DNA from: Zobellia uliginosa
GTDB lineage: Bacteria; Bacteroidota; Bacteroidia; Flavobacteriales; Flavobacteriaceae
Reading direction: 5' to 3'
DNA length: 64,000 nt
Assembly: GCF_018860745.1 (NCBI RefSeq)
Contig: NZ_JAHKPY010000003.1
Location: forward strand, 248,001 to 312,000
Numbering within the stretch: position 1 is the stretch's first letter; each line of letters opens with the position of its first letter. This document shows positions 43,726-53,294 of the stretch, in pieces. The notes under the pieces were generated by a model. The model saw only the letters and a program-made list of their open reading frames with translations, was not told the DNA's origin and did not search any database. The translations under genes were made by a program, and so were the position numbers.

Positions 43726-44509
43726 AAATACAATGCACCTCCTTTTTGTAGTGGTGCTATTTGTGTCGTATTCTGCTTGGGGACAAACTGAGTTTTTTAA
43801 TTCTTTTGATGATGTTAAGATTGCCTATACGGACCAAGGAAAGGGAGATGTTGTACTGTTAATTCATGGCTTCATAAACACGAAGGAATCTTGGGATAGC
43901 ACAAGTCTAAAAGAAGATTTATTAAAAAAAGGATTTAGGGTTGTGGCCCTTGATTTAAGAGGTAACGGAGAGTCTGATAAGCCACAAACAGAAGAGGCTT
44001 ACAGTTTTGATGCAGAAGTCATGGATATTCTATTTCTTATGCAGCATTTGCGTTTAAAGAAATATATGGCAGTGGGCTATTCTAGGGGTAGTATTGTTTT
44101 AGCCAAATTATTGCTAAAGACCAAACGCTTAAAGAGAGCGGTATTGGGTGGTATGGGAATTGATTTTACGGATTATCGCTGGCCTCGAAAAATAAAGTTC
44201 ATGAATGCCTTTAATGGCAAGGTTACAGAAGAAACCAAAGAAGCGGTAGACTATGCCAAATCTGTTAATGCGGATTTTAGAAGCTTGTATTTGCAACAGC
44301 GATTTCAACCTAATACCAAGAAAAGTCACTTGGCTTATGTGCAAGCCAAGGTTTTAGTCTTAGCCGGTAGTGACGACACGGATAACGGTAGTCCGGAAAA
44401 ACTTCATCAAGCAATACCTAAAAGTGAGTTTGTGATTGTTGATGGAGACCATAACGGTACGTACAAAACTAAAGCATTTTCCGAGGCAATAATTGAATTT
44501 TTAGATTAA
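43712..44509 (+). CDS. secreted alpha/beta hydrolase
   Basis: 265 residues. The signal peptide ends at A-W-G-Q; a later ATG at 43733 gives a shorter, also plausible one. Core fold: L-L-I-H-G-F (oxyanion strand), V-A-L-D-L-R-G-N-G-E-S-D, nucleophile elbow GYSRGS, acid in LAGSDD, and His in D-G-D-H-N-G. Substrate unknown. Translationally coupled to DUF3307 by a 14-base overlap, so it may belong to the same operon. Confidence 0.87.
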   Translation: MSTYKNTMHLLFVVVLFVSYSAWGQTEFFNSFDDVKIAYTDQGKGDVVLLIHGFINTKESWDSTSLKEDLLKKGFRVVALDLRGNGESDKPQTEEAYSFDAEVMDILFLMQHLRLKKYMAVGYSRGSIVLAKLLLKTKRLKRAVLGGMGIDFTDYRWPRKIKFMNAFNGKVTEETKEAVDYAKSVNADFRSLYLQQRFQPNTKKSHLAYVQAKVLVLAGSDDTDNGSPEKLHQAIPKSEFVIVDGDHNGTYKTKAFSEAIIEFLD

Positions 44510-44672
44510 AATAAAGGTTTTATATCTGATTAAATGTGAATTTGACGTTTATTGAAAATTAAAATCCATATCAAAAAGAACTAGATTAGTTATACGGATA
44601 ACTTTTAGTAAGATTAGTCCATTTTGGAGAGAAATAATCTTTATTTTTGTTCCTTAATTTTTTAGCAAAGAC

Positions 44673-46565
44673 ATGGTGGAAACAGGTAGAAAATACGTAT
44701 TCGATTTTGATAGTACTTTAACGAGAGTTGAGGCTTTGGATGTACTCGCCGAAAGGACTCTGCAAGGAAATTCTAATAAGGAAGAAATTATTAGACAAAT
44801 TCAAGAGATTACCAATCTAGGTATTGATGGAGATATTTCCTTTACCGAATCGCTTGAAAGACGTATAAAACTATTACATGCCCATAAAGATGATTTGGGA
44901 CCGTTGGTAGAGGAGTTACGTCAAAAGATTTCCAAGTCTATTGCTGATAACAAAGAATTTTTTGAAAAATTCTCAGACGATATTTATGTTATTTCGTGTG
45001 GGTTTAAAGAGTTTATTGATCCTATAGTAAAAGAATATAATATTCCGTCAGATAGGGTTTATGCCAATACTTTTGAATTTGATAAAGATGGCAATATAGT
45101 GGGTTTTGATTCGGAAAATGTGCTTTCTCAACACAATGGTAAAATAGAGTGCCTTAAGAACATGAATCTAGAAGGTGAGGTTCAAGTTATTGGTGACGGT
45201 TATAGCGACTATGTTATGCGCGAGGCTGGTATTGCCGATAAATTCTTTGCATATACTGAAAATGTACACCGCAAAAAAGCGGCTGAGAATGCTGATTATA
45301 TAGCTCCAAGTATGGATGAATTTTTATTTGTTAACGATTTGCCACGTAATATCTCATATCCAAAGAATAGAATAAAAATACTACTTCTTGAGAATGTTCA
45401 CCCTGACGCTTTTAAGAATTTGTCAGATGATGGATTCTCTGTTGAGTTGGTAAAACATAGTATTGCTGAGGATGAACTTATAGAAAAAATAAAGGGAGTT
45501 CATGTGCTGGGTATCCGTTCAAAAACCCAAGTAACTCAAAAAGTATTGGATGCTGCAGATAAACTATTGGTAGTTGGTGCGTTCTGTATTGGTACTACAC
45601 AAATAGATTTACTTCATGCAAAGAGAAATGGAGTTGTAGTTTTTAATGCACCATATAGTAATACGCGCTCAGTTGTTGAATTGGCTATTGGACAGATAAT
45701 TATGTTAATGAGGAGTGTGTTCTCTAGAAGTAGTGAAATACACAGTGGACAATGGCAAAAGACTGCTGAAGGGTCAAGAGAGGTTCGTGGTAAGAATCTT
45801 GGTATTGTTGGTTACGGAAATATCGGTAAACAACTTTCTATCTTGGCAGAAGCTTTGGGTATGCGTGTTTATTATTATGATGTAGATGATAAACTATCAC
45901 TAGGTAATGCTATAAAATGTAATACGCTAGAAGATTTATTAAATGTTTCAGATGTAGTTACGCTACATATAGATGATAATAAAGCGAATAAGGATTTCAT
46001 AGGCGAGCGAGAAATTAGCCAAATGAGAAACGGAGCTATGCTTATTAATTTATCCAGAGGTTTTGTAGTTGATATTGAAGCTTTGGCAAAAGGTTTGAAA
46101 TCCGGTAAAATTGGTGGTGCAGCTATTGATGTGTATCCAGAGGAACCACGCAGCAACGGTGAATTCTACACACCACTACAAGGTTTGAACAATGTAATTC
46201 TCACACCACATGTTGGCGGTAGTACGGAAGAAGCACAGCGCGATATAGCCGATTTTGTGCCTAATAAAATTATGGATTATATCAACTCGGGTAATACTGT
46301 AGATGCTGTAAACTTCCCTAATATTCGTTTACCAAAACAACAGAATGCACACCGTTTCTTGCACATACATAAAAATGTGCCCGGAATTATGGCTAAAATT
46401 AATGAGGTATGTGCTAAATATGGCTTAAATATCTCTGGACAATTCCTGTCTACGGATAGTGAAGTTGGGTATGTAATTACGGATTTGGACAAGGAATATA
46501 ATAAGGATGTTATAAAAGCCCTTAGAAAGGTAGAGAATACAATTAAGTTTAGAGTATTGTATTAG
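44673..46565 (+). CDS. serA: fused phosphoserine phosphatase - phosphoglycerate dehydrogenase
   Basis: One 630-residue protein with two serine-pathway activities predicted. The N-terminal HAD domain (1-220) has D11-x-D13-S-T, Ser108 in ISCG, Lys157 and GDGYSD (174-179), the SerB set. The PGDH domain (about 233-545) has the Rossmann GYGNIG (380-385), Arg462, Glu490 and His513. An ACT domain (about 560-630) follows and would bind serine for feedback. It would thus catalyse the first and last steps; serC is not in the window. Monocistronic. Confidence 0.93.
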   Translation: MVETGRKYVFDFDSTLTRVEALDVLAERTLQGNSNKEEIIRQIQEITNLGIDGDISFTESLERRIKLLHAHKDDLGPLVEELRQKISKSIADNKEFFEKFSDDIYVISCGFKEFIDPIVKEYNIPSDRVYANTFEFDKDGNIVGFDSENVLSQHNGKIECLKNMNLEGEVQVIGDGYSDYVMREAGIADKFFAYTENVHRKKAAENADYIAPSMDEFLFVNDLPRNISYPKNRIKILLLENVHPDAFKNLSDDGFSVELVKHSIAEDELIEKIKGVHVLGIRSKTQVTQKVLDAADKLLVVGAFCIGTTQIDLLHAKRNGVVVFNAPYSNTRSVVELAIGQIIMLMRSVFSRSSEIHSGQWQKTAEGSREVRGKNLGIVGYGNIGKQLSILAEALGMRVYYYDVDDKLSLGNAIKCNTLEDLLNVSDVVTLHIDDNKANKDFIGEREISQMRNGAMLINLSRGFVVDIEALAKGLKSGKIGGAAIDVYPEEPRSNGEFYTPLQGLNNVILTPHVGGSTEEAQRDIADFVPNKIMDYINSGNTVDAVNFPNIRLPKQQNAHRFLHIHKNVPGIMAKINEVCAKYGLNISGQFLSTDSEVGYVITDLDKEYNKDVIKALRKVENTIKFRVLY

Positions 46566-46585
46566 AATTTAATTAAGATTTAAAT

Positions 46586-46617
46586 AATAAAGGTCTTCTT
46601 TAAAGAAGACCTTTATT
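46586..46617. terminator. bidirectional terminator between serA and rlmH
   Basis: AATAAAGGTCTTC / GAAGACCTTTATT, 13-bp perfect stem with TTTAAA loop, T-rich on both sides. Confidence 0.92.
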
Positions 46618-46623
46618 TTCTTT

Positions 46624-47097
46624 TTACTGATGGTGATAAGGTTCGTTCCGTAGTATGGTAAAAGCCCTATAAACCTGCTCAACCACAAAAAGGCGAACCA
46701 TTTGGTGGGAAAAGGTCATTTTTGATAAACTGATTTTACCTTGTGCTTTATTGTAAACATCCGTACTGAAACCGTATGGCCCACCAATTACAAAAACGAG
46801 TTGCTTGAGTCCTGCATTCATCTTTTTCTGCAAATAACCAGAGAAATCTACTGAGGAAAATTGCTTTCCATTCTCGTCTAAGAGTACGAGAACATCAGTG
46901 TTGCTTAGATTTTTTAAAATTAGTTCGCCTTCCTTTTCTTTTTGTTGAGCTTCAGAGAGGTTTTTGGTGTTTTTGATATCAGGTATAATTTCCAATTCAA
47001 ACTTTACGTAATGCTTCAATCTTTTTTGATACTCTGCAATAAGCTGTAATAATGCCTTGCTATCCGTTTTTCCTATCGCGATGAGTTTTATAGTCAT
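46624..47097 (-). CDS. rlmH: 23S rRNA pseudouridine-1915 N3-methyltransferase
   Basis: SPOUT methyltransferase modifying pseudouridine 1915 in helix 69. Starts M-T-I-K-L-I-A-I-G-K-T; V-L-L-D-E-N-G-K-Q, FVIGGPYGFS, and the C-terminal S-L-S-K-M-T-F-S-H-Q-M-V-R-L-F-V-V-E-Q-V-Y-R-A are all family hallmarks. 157 residues. The frame runs open 47 codons further upstream, but those residues do not fit the family. A TATATTTG box at 47109-47102 just before this ATG supports the shorter start. Confidence 0.95.
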   Translation of the reverse strand: MTIKLIAIGKTDSKALLQLIAEYQKRLKHYVKFELEIIPDIKNTKNLSEAQQKEKEGELILKNLSNTDVLVLLDENGKQFSSVDFSGYLQKKMNAGLKQLVFVIGGPYGFSTDVYNKAQGKISLSKMTFSHQMVRLFVVEQVYRAFTILRNEPYHHQ

Positions 47098-47101
47098 ACG
47101 G

Positions 47102-47109
47102 CAAATATA
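47102..47109 (-). promoter_or_regulatory. -7 element of the rlmH promoter
   Basis: TATATTTG on the minus strand, 4 bases before the rlmH ATG; no TTG is seen at the expected distance. It implies an almost leaderless mRNA. Confidence 0.45.
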
Positions 47110-47227
47110 AATTGAAATAATAAATTTCAGGTATTCGAGTTTCAGCCTATGGTAATAAATTACCCATGCGGTAAGGTCTATAAACCCCGAACAATTCACT
47201 AATTTAGCTTTAAGTAAAAACCGATAC

Positions 47228-48085
47228 ATGATTTCCAAAGAACAATTTCAGGAAGAGATAGAGTACATTATAAAAAATGCCATCCGTGAAGATGTGGGCG
47301 ATGGAGACCATAGTTCGTTGGCCTGCATTCCCAGTACAGCAACAGGGAAGGCTAAATTATTAGTGAAAGATGAGGGAATAATTGCCGGAATAGAGTTTGC
47401 TAAGCAAGTTTTTAAGTATGTTGATGCCAATATGGAGGTGGAAACCCTAATAGAAGATGGTTCGCCAGTGAAACACGGTGATATTGTTTTTTATGTTTCA
47501 GGAAGTTCTCAAAGTATTTTAAAAGCAGAGCGATTGGTTTTAAACGCTATGCAGCGCATGAGTGCCATTGCTACCAAAACAAATTCGTTCGTAAAGTTGT
47601 TGGAAGGTACGGATACTAAAATTTTGGACACCCGTAAAACTACACCAGGCATACGTGCTCTAGAAAAATGGGCCGTTAAAATAGGTGGCGGGGAGAATCA
47701 CAGATTCGCTTTATATGATATGATTATGCTTAAAGATAATCATATAGACTTTGCTGGTGGTATAGATAAGGCCATTCAGAAAACCAAAGATTACTTAAAG
47801 GAAACGGATCGTGATCTAAAAATCATTGTAGAGGCTCGAGATTTAAATGAGATAGAACAAATTCTTAATGCTGGCGGAGTATATCGCATTCTTATAGATA
47901 ACTTTAATTATGAAGATACCCGTAAGGCCGTAAAGCTTATAGGCGATACCTGTTTGACTGAGTCCTCAGGTGGGATCAATGAGAATACGCTTCGTAAATA
48001 TGCTGAGTGCGGAGTTGATTATATTTCTTCTGGTGCACTTACCCATTCGGTTTACAATATGGACTTAAGCTTAAAAGCGGTATAA
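47228..48085 (+). CDS. nadC: nicotinate-nucleotide pyrophosphorylase (carboxylating)
   Basis: Converts quinolinate and PRPP to nicotinate mononucleotide, CO2 and PPi in NAD synthesis. EDVGDGDHSS at the N-terminus, L-N-A-M-Q-R-M-S-A-I-A-T, DTRKTTPGIR, KIGGGENHRF, MLKDNHI and the C-terminal S-S-G-G-I are family motifs. 285 residues. Its stop is directly followed by the BrkB gene start, heading a run of four close genes up to priA. Confidence 0.96.
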   Translation: MISKEQFQEEIEYIIKNAIREDVGDGDHSSLACIPSTATGKAKLLVKDEGIIAGIEFAKQVFKYVDANMEVETLIEDGSPVKHGDIVFYVSGSSQSILKAERLVLNAMQRMSAIATKTNSFVKLLEGTDTKILDTRKTTPGIRALEKWAVKIGGGENHRFALYDMIMLKDNHIDFAGGIDKAIQKTKDYLKETDRDLKIIVEARDLNEIEQILNAGGVYRILIDNFNYEDTRKAVKLIGDTCLTESSGGINENTLRKYAECGVDYISSGALTHSVYNMDLSLKAV

Positions 48086-49054
48086 ATGTCGCGCGAGATA
48101 GAAGAAAAAATTGATAAAATTCCCGTAATCAATTGGCTGGCACGTCTTTTAAAAGGCGTTAAACTGCCAGCTTTTGAAGGGCTGTCTCTGTACGATTTAA
48201 TGGAAATGTATATTCTCGGTATTATACAAGGTGCTATTTCAACTCGGGCCAGTTCCATTGCTTTTAGTTTGTTTTTGGCTTTGTTTCCGTTGCTCATATT
48301 TCTTATAACCTTAATACCTTTTATACTGCCCTATGTAAGTGTTGGCAATGAAAATTTTGATTCGCAGTTCCTCCTTTTTCTGGAGTCTTTTTTGCCTTCT
48401 GCTACAAGTGATTATTTTGGCGAAATTTATCAACAGATAAAAGACCAGAAGCAAGGAGGATTATTGTCTTCCGCTTTTTTCTTCTCTATTTTTTTAATGG
48501 CCAATGGGGTGAACGCCATATTTGGAGGGTTTGAAAACTCTTATCATGTAGAGCTGACCCGGCATTTTTTACGTCAATATCTATATGCCCTTATGGTGGG
48601 TTTAATATTGTCTATCTTACTTATAGTAGGGGCCGTGGCCTACGGATATTTTGAATTATATATTATTGATTATTTAAGTGTGTGGGCTGCCAAAACCAGA
48701 GGGTATGATCTTACACAGAATGATATAGTAGGGGCACAAATAGGTAAAGTACTGTTTTTTATTCTTTTGTCTTATTTTACCACTGCTATCTTGTACTATT
48801 TTGGAACAACAGAAGGCAAGCATGCCAGATTTTTTTCTGCGGGTGCTTTTATGACCACTCTATTATTTATGTTAACATCGTATCTTTTTGGTGTTTATGT
48901 AGAAAAATTTGCCAGATACAATGAATTATACGGTGCTTTGGGAGGTTTATTGATACTTATGGTCTATATCTGGTTAAATTCTAATATATTGTTGCTCGGG
49001 TTTGAGCTTAATGCCTCTTTGAACTCTTTAAGAAAAACATATACTAAGAAATGA
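48086..49054 (+). CDS. YihY/BrkB family membrane protein
   Basis: 322 residues with six TM helices in the middle and a cytoplasmic N-terminus. Family features: S-T-R-A-S-S-I-A-F-S-L-F-L-A-L-F-P, the F-G-G-F-E-N-S-Y loop, and G-A-L-G-G-L-L-I-L-M-V-Y-I-W-L in the last helices. Function of the family is unsettled; older labels such as ribonuclease BN or virulence factor are not supported. Starts at the base after the nadC stop and overlaps the DUF2147 gene by 4 bases. Confidence 0.9.
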   Translation: MSREIEEKIDKIPVINWLARLLKGVKLPAFEGLSLYDLMEMYILGIIQGAISTRASSIAFSLFLALFPLLIFLITLIPFILPYVSVGNENFDSQFLLFLESFLPSATSDYFGEIYQQIKDQKQGGLLSSAFFFSIFLMANGVNAIFGGFENSYHVELTRHFLRQYLYALMVGLILSILLIVGAVAYGYFELYIIDYLSVWAAKTRGYDLTQNDIVGAQIGKVLFFILLSYFTTAILYYFGTTEGKHARFFSAGAFMTTLLFMLTSYLFGVYVEKFARYNELYGALGGLLILMVYIWLNSNILLLGFELNASLNSLRKTYTKK

Positions 49055-49491
49055 ATACAAGTGCAATTTTAAGTTTTTTTGTCTTTATCGTCATGTTGGC
49101 TCCAGTAAGTCACTCACAAGGAGTTTTTGGAAAATGGAAAACGATAGATGATCGTACGGGTAAGCCAAAAGCCATTATTGAGATATATGAAGAGGATGGA
49201 ATGATGCATGGTAAGGTGATTGAAATAGTTGAAGAAGGAAAGGAAAATTTCATTTGCGATAAGTGTGAAGGAGATAGGAAAGGAAAGCCTGTTTTGGGCA
49301 TGACGATAATAGAGGATGCGGAACATCATGGCAATGGCGTTTACAAAGGAGATACTCTTTTTGACCCACAGCAAGCCATGACTTTTAGATGTAAAATTTG
49401 GCTAAACCCTGATAATCCTAATGAACTTAAGGTTAGGGGCTACTTGGCCTTTATTTATCGTACTCAGACTTGGGTGCGTGTGGAAGGATAG
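49051..49491 (+). CDS. DUF2147 secreted protein
   Basis: 146 residues. The signal peptide ends at S-H-S-Q; the mature beta-barrel domain has G-V-F-G-K-W-K-T-I-D-D, a Cys pair C-D-K-C-E-G, K-G-K-P-V-L-G, then F-R-C-K-I-W-L and a C-terminal R-G-Y-L-A-F-I-Y-R-T-Q-T-W-V. The ATGA overlap with the BrkB gene suggests coupling. Family function unknown; a periplasmic lipid or small-molecule binder is conceivable from the fold. Confidence 0.88.
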   Translation: MNTSAILSFFVFIVMLAPVSHSQGVFGKWKTIDDRTGKPKAIIEIYEEDGMMHGKVIEIVEEGKENFICDKCEGDRKGKPVLGMTIIEDAEHHGNGVYKGDTLFDPQQAMTFRCKIWLNPDNPNELKVRGYLAFIYRTQTWVRVEG

Positions 49492-49506
49492 AATTCGAAC
49501 CGAAGT

Positions 49507-51963
49507 ATGCAGTATTTTATCGATGTAATTTTACCGATTCCTTTAGAGAAACTTTTTACCTATTCCGTTTCCGAAACCGAAGCTAAATTTTTACGTCCGG
49601 GCATGCGTGTGGGCGTTCCTTTTGGGAAATCAAAAATTTATACGGGTTTGGTTCATAAAGTGCATACCAATGCGCCCGAGGTTTATGAGGCAAAGGAGAT
49701 TGACCGTATTCTAGACGAGCAACCTATTGTTAATGCAATTCAGTTAAAGCATTGGCAGTGGATTGCGGATTATTATATGTGCACCGTGGGTGAGGTATTT
49801 AGAAGTGCGGTTCCCGGAGCTTTTCTGTTGGAAAGTGAAACCCTGATTTTAAGGAATGATAAAGGTGAGGTAGATGAGTCTAGCTTGGAAGATGATGAAT
49901 TTTTGGTATTTGAGGCATTACAGCATCAAGCACTGTTAAAAGTTCAAGAGGTAAGTGCAATTATTGATAGGAAGAACATTTTGCCTGTTTTAAATCGTCT
50001 TATAGAAAAGAACGTAATTCTTTTGAAAGAAGAAATGTATGAGCAGTACAAGCCCAAACTGGTTCGCTATGTTAAACTTGGAAAAGAATATTTGGTTGAA
50101 GAGAAGTTAGAGGTGCTTTTAAATGATCTGTCTAGAGCGCCAAAACAAAGTCAAGTGGTACTTTCTCTTTTTCAATTACAAGCAACAAATAAAAAGCCCA
50201 TAAAGATAACCGAGTTGGAGAAGACCAGTGGGGGCTCTAAAGCCGTTATTAAATCGCTTGTAAAAAAAAATATTTTAGAAGAATATTTTATAAGAACCGA
50301 TCGAGTTAATTATGAAGGTGAAGAAGAAAATTTCGCACTTAAGGCTCTAAACGAATATCAGCAAAAAGCGTTTGATGATGTGTCAAAAAGTTTTGAGGAA
50401 GAAAAAGTAACGTTGTTACACGGGGTCACTTCCTCTGGCAAAACAGAAGTTTATGTAAAATTAATTGAAGAATGCTTGCAAATAGGTAAGCAAGCCTTGT
50501 ATTTACTTCCTGAAATTGCATTGACCACTCAACTTATTTCTCGTTTACAAGAATATTTTGGAGAAAAGGTTTCCGTTTATCATTCCAAATATAGCGTACA
50601 GGAAAGGGTAGAGGTGTGGAATAACGTTTTAAATCAAAAAGACAAGGCCCAAATAGTCATTGGGGCTCGTTCCGCTTCATTTTTACCTTATTCAAATTTA
50701 GGTCTTATTGTAGTAGATGAGGAGCATGAAAGCTCTTTTAAACAGTTTGATCCTGCGCCAAGGTACCATGCAAGAGATGCAGCTATAGTTTTGGCCAAGT
50801 TACATGGCAGTAACATACTTTTAGGTTCGGCTACTCCTAGTGTAGAAAGTTTTTACAATGCCAAAATTGGCAAATATGGTTATGCTACTATAACGAGACG
50901 TTATGGAAATGTCCTAATGCCGGATATTGAATTGGTGGATTTAAAAGAGCAAAGTAGAAAACGCCGTATGAAAGGCCATTTTTCTGAACGCTTGTTTTTG
51001 GCTATTCAAGAAGCTTTAGAAGTGGGGGAACAAGTGATTTTGTTTCAAAATAGGCGCGGGTATGCTCCTATAGTAGAATGTACCACTTGTGGCCATTCCC
51101 CACAGTGTCCCAATTGCGACGTAAGTTTAACCTATCATCAATATAAAAAACAACTACGTTGTCATTACTGTGGTTACCATATGGCTTTGCCAGAAAGTTG
51201 CCAGGCATGTGGAAGCCCCACCTTGGACACAAAAGGATTTGGTACCGAACAAGTGGAAAAGGAGCTAGAAACATTGTTTCCGGATGCAAAGACGTGGCGA
51301 ATGGATTTAGATACTACACGAGGCAAGCATGGCTATGAAAAAATAATAACGGCATTTGAACAACAAGAAATGGATATTCTTGTAGGTACTCAGATGCTTA
51401 CAAAAGGATTGGATTTCAGAAATGTTAGTTTAGTGGGCATTATGAATGCAGATTCTCTTTTGAATTTTCCTGATTATAGAGCACACGAACGCTGTTTTCA
51501 ATTATTGACTCAAGTGGCGGGTCGTGCCGGTAGAACAAAAAAAAGAGGAAAAGTCTTGGTACAGAGTTATAATCCCTATCATCAGATATTGCAACAGGTC
51601 TCTACTCATGATTATGATACCATGTTCAATGAACAGTTATATGAACGAGAGCAGTATCAATATCCACCTAGTAACAGGATTATCAAAATCACTTTTAAAC
51701 ACAAGGAGTATAATCGTCTAAATGAGGCGGCAGATTGGTTTTCAAAAGCGTTAAGAACATCTTTGGGAGGGAATGTATTGGGTCCTGAATATCCACCGGT
51801 GGCACGAGTCCGAAATCAGTTCTTGAAAAATGTGGTAGTCAAAATTCCACAAGCGCAATCTGTAGTGAAAACCAAATTGGCCATCAAGAGAATTGAAAAA
51901 TCATTTAATTCTGTTTCTCAATTTAGAAGTGTAAGGGTTATATATAATGTAGATCACATTTAG
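49507..51963 (+). CDS. priA: primosomal replication protein N' (PriA helicase)
   Basis: 3'-5' DNA helicase that reloads the replisome at stalled forks. The N-terminal 3'-DNA-binding domain (1-100) has Y-F-I-D-V-I-L-P. Walker A GVTSSGKT is at 306-313, DEEH in the DEAD-like motif II, GSATPS, and paired zinc cysteines from CTTCGHSPQCPNC to QACGS (about 520-580). The helicase C-terminal part includes GTQMLTKG and V-A-G-R-A-G-R. 818 residues. Last gene of the nadC cluster. Confidence 0.96.
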   Translation: MQYFIDVILPIPLEKLFTYSVSETEAKFLRPGMRVGVPFGKSKIYTGLVHKVHTNAPEVYEAKEIDRILDEQPIVNAIQLKHWQWIADYYMCTVGEVFRSAVPGAFLLESETLILRNDKGEVDESSLEDDEFLVFEALQHQALLKVQEVSAIIDRKNILPVLNRLIEKNVILLKEEMYEQYKPKLVRYVKLGKEYLVEEKLEVLLNDLSRAPKQSQVVLSLFQLQATNKKPIKITELEKTSGGSKAVIKSLVKKNILEEYFIRTDRVNYEGEEENFALKALNEYQQKAFDDVSKSFEEEKVTLLHGVTSSGKTEVYVKLIEECLQIGKQALYLLPEIALTTQLISRLQEYFGEKVSVYHSKYSVQERVEVWNNVLNQKDKAQIVIGARSASFLPYSNLGLIVVDEEHESSFKQFDPAPRYHARDAAIVLAKLHGSNILLGSATPSVESFYNAKIGKYGYATITRRYGNVLMPDIELVDLKEQSRKRRMKGHFSERLFLAIQEALEVGEQVILFQNRRGYAPIVECTTCGHSPQCPNCDVSLTYHQYKKQLRCHYCGYHMALPESCQACGSPTLDTKGFGTEQVEKELETLFPDAKTWRMDLDTTRGKHGYEKIITAFEQQEMDILVGTQMLTKGLDFRNVSLVGIMNADSLLNFPDYRAHERCFQLLTQVAGRAGRTKKRGKVLVQSYNPYHQILQQVSTHDYDTMFNEQLYEREQYQYPPSNRIIKITFKHKEYNRLNEAADWFSKALRTSLGGNVLGPEYPPVARVRNQFLKNVVVKIPQAQSVVKTKLAIKRIEKSFNSVSQFRSVRVIYNVDHI

Positions 51964-51977
51964 AAAAAGGGTAAAAA

Positions 51978-52013
51978 AAATCCCGAACATAATTCTATGT
52001 TCGGGATTTATAT
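51978..52013. terminator. terminator between priA and the LytTR regulator
   Basis: AAATCCCGAACATA / TATGTTCGGGATTT perfect stem, 4-nt loop, A-rich left and T-rich right; it can serve both convergent genes. Confidence 0.92.
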
Positions 52014-52028
52014 TCTAAAGTAGAAGTG

Positions 52029-52721
52029 CTAGACATTGGCCAATGCTTCTGCTAACTCGGTCTTTTTATTTCTGCTGAGAGGAATAGACCTTCCGCTGAC
52101 TTCAACATTTTTACTGTTGAATTTTTCTATCTTCTCTAAATTCACAATGTAGGATTTGTGAATCCGTAAGAATTTTTCTTCTGGTAATTGTTGCTCAAAT
52201 GATTTCATGGTAGACAAAATAACGATATTAGCTTCGTCAGTTACCAATTTAATATAATCGCCAAGAGCTTCGATCCATTTAATATCGTTTAAGATAACTT
52301 TACGTTTCTTAAGGTTGCTCTTTACAAAGATATGTTCTTCGTCTTCTTGAACTTTGTGTATTTGCTCATATTTAGCTACAGCTCTTTTTACCGAAGCATC
52401 AAATCTAGCTAGGGTAATGGGCTTGTGCAAGTAATCGGTTACATCATAATCAAAAGCCTTGAGGGCATAATCTGGCTTACCTGTAATTAAAATTACTTGA
52501 GGACTGTTTTCTAGGGATTCGAGTAGGTCAAATCCACTAATAATAGGCATTTCAACATCAAGAAAAATAAGATCGATCTCGTTGTTCTTAATGCCGTTTT
52601 TAGCTTCGATCGCATTGCTGTATTCGGCCACCATAGCAAGGTTTGGATGACTGTTTACAAGCTTCGCGACTGCCATTCGTTGCATGGACGAATCGTCTAC
52701 GATAATACTTCTTAATTTCAT
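52029..52721 (-). CDS. LytTR-family response regulator
   Basis: 230 residues. The receiver domain (1-120) has acidic pocket D9-D10, phosphoacceptor Asp55 in LIFLDVEMP, Thr/Ser in LITGKP and Lys in HKPI. A LytTR DNA-binding domain (about 130-228) contains KWIEALGDYIKLVT, F-L-R-I-H-K-S-Y-I-V-N, and SGRSIPLSRN. It probably controls genes through direct-repeat sites; its kinase is not adjacent, though LytS-like kinases are the usual partners. Divergent from rpsF. Confidence 0.93.
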   Translation of the reverse strand: MKLRSIIVDDSSMQRMAVAKLVNSHPNLAMVAEYSNAIEAKNGIKNNEIDLIFLDVEMPIISGFDLLESLENSPQVILITGKPDYALKAFDYDVTDYLHKPITLARFDASVKRAVAKYEQIHKVQEDEEHIFVKSNLKKRKVILNDIKWIEALGDYIKLVTDEANIVILSTMKSFEQQLPEEKFLRIHKSYIVNLEKIEKFNSKNVEVSGRSIPLSRNKKTELAEALANV

Positions 52722-52896
52722 AAATAGGTCGATTTGTGGGGTTAAGTCATCGACAAAATACTAAAAAAAGCTGTTTAAATACAATTATTATGTAAAGTTG
52801 AGCCTCTTTTATGTGTAATTTGTAATGACATAGGTTAAGATTTGGTTATGTAAGATTTTAGGATTGTCAAAGTATAACGAAGAAAATCTCATTTTC

Positions 52897-52927
52897 TTGT
52901 AAAGTCTCATAAATATTCTTACTTTTG
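52897..52927 (+). promoter_or_regulatory. promoter of the rpsF-rpsR-rplI operon
   Basis: TTG (52897-52899), 20-base spacer, TACTTTTG (52920-52927), an exact fit to the flavobacterial consensus, 22 bases before the rpsF ATG. Confidence 0.75.
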
Positions 52928-52949
52928 CACTCCTAAAAAATATACATTT

Positions 52950-53288
52950 ATGAACCATTACGAAACTGTTTTCATTTTGAATCCCGTGCTTTCTGATGAT
53001 CAGATAGCGGAAACAGTTAAGAAATTTGAAGATTTCTTAATTAAAAATGGCGCCAAAATGGTCTCCAAAGAAAATTGGGGGCTTAAGAAATTGGCCTATG
53101 CTATCCAGCACAAAAAGAGTGGTTTTTACCACTTGTTCGAATTTACTTCTACCGGTGAAGTTATCACTCCTTATGAGCAAGAGTTCAAAAGAGATGAGCG
53201 TATTATGCGTTTCTTGACAGTAAAATTAGACAAGCACGCTATTGAGTGGGCTGAGAAAAGAAGAACAAGATTAAAAGCTAAAGCTTAA
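52950..53288 (+). CDS. rpsF: 30S ribosomal protein S6
   Basis: 112 residues; binds 16S rRNA together with S18. Starts N-H-Y-E-T-V-F-I-L-N-P, with L-A-Y-A-I-Q-H-K-K-S-G-F-Y and the R-D-E-R-I-M-R-F-L-T-V-K strand typical of S6. First of three ribosomal genes in the standard S6-S18-L9 order; in this phylum the usual ssb gene between them is absent. rpsR follows after 6 bases. Confidence 0.97.
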   Translation: MNHYETVFILNPVLSDDQIAETVKKFEDFLIKNGAKMVSKENWGLKKLAYAIQHKKSGFYHLFEFTSTGEVITPYEQEFKRDERIMRFLTVKLDKHAIEWAEKRRTRLKAKA

Positions 53289-53294
53289 GGAATT

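Noticed and set aside
47098-47238. N-terminal extension of RlmH by 47 residues
   Set aside because: The extension overlaps the nadC start, has no family match, and a TATATTTG box lies inside it; the shorter 157-residue form fits RlmH.
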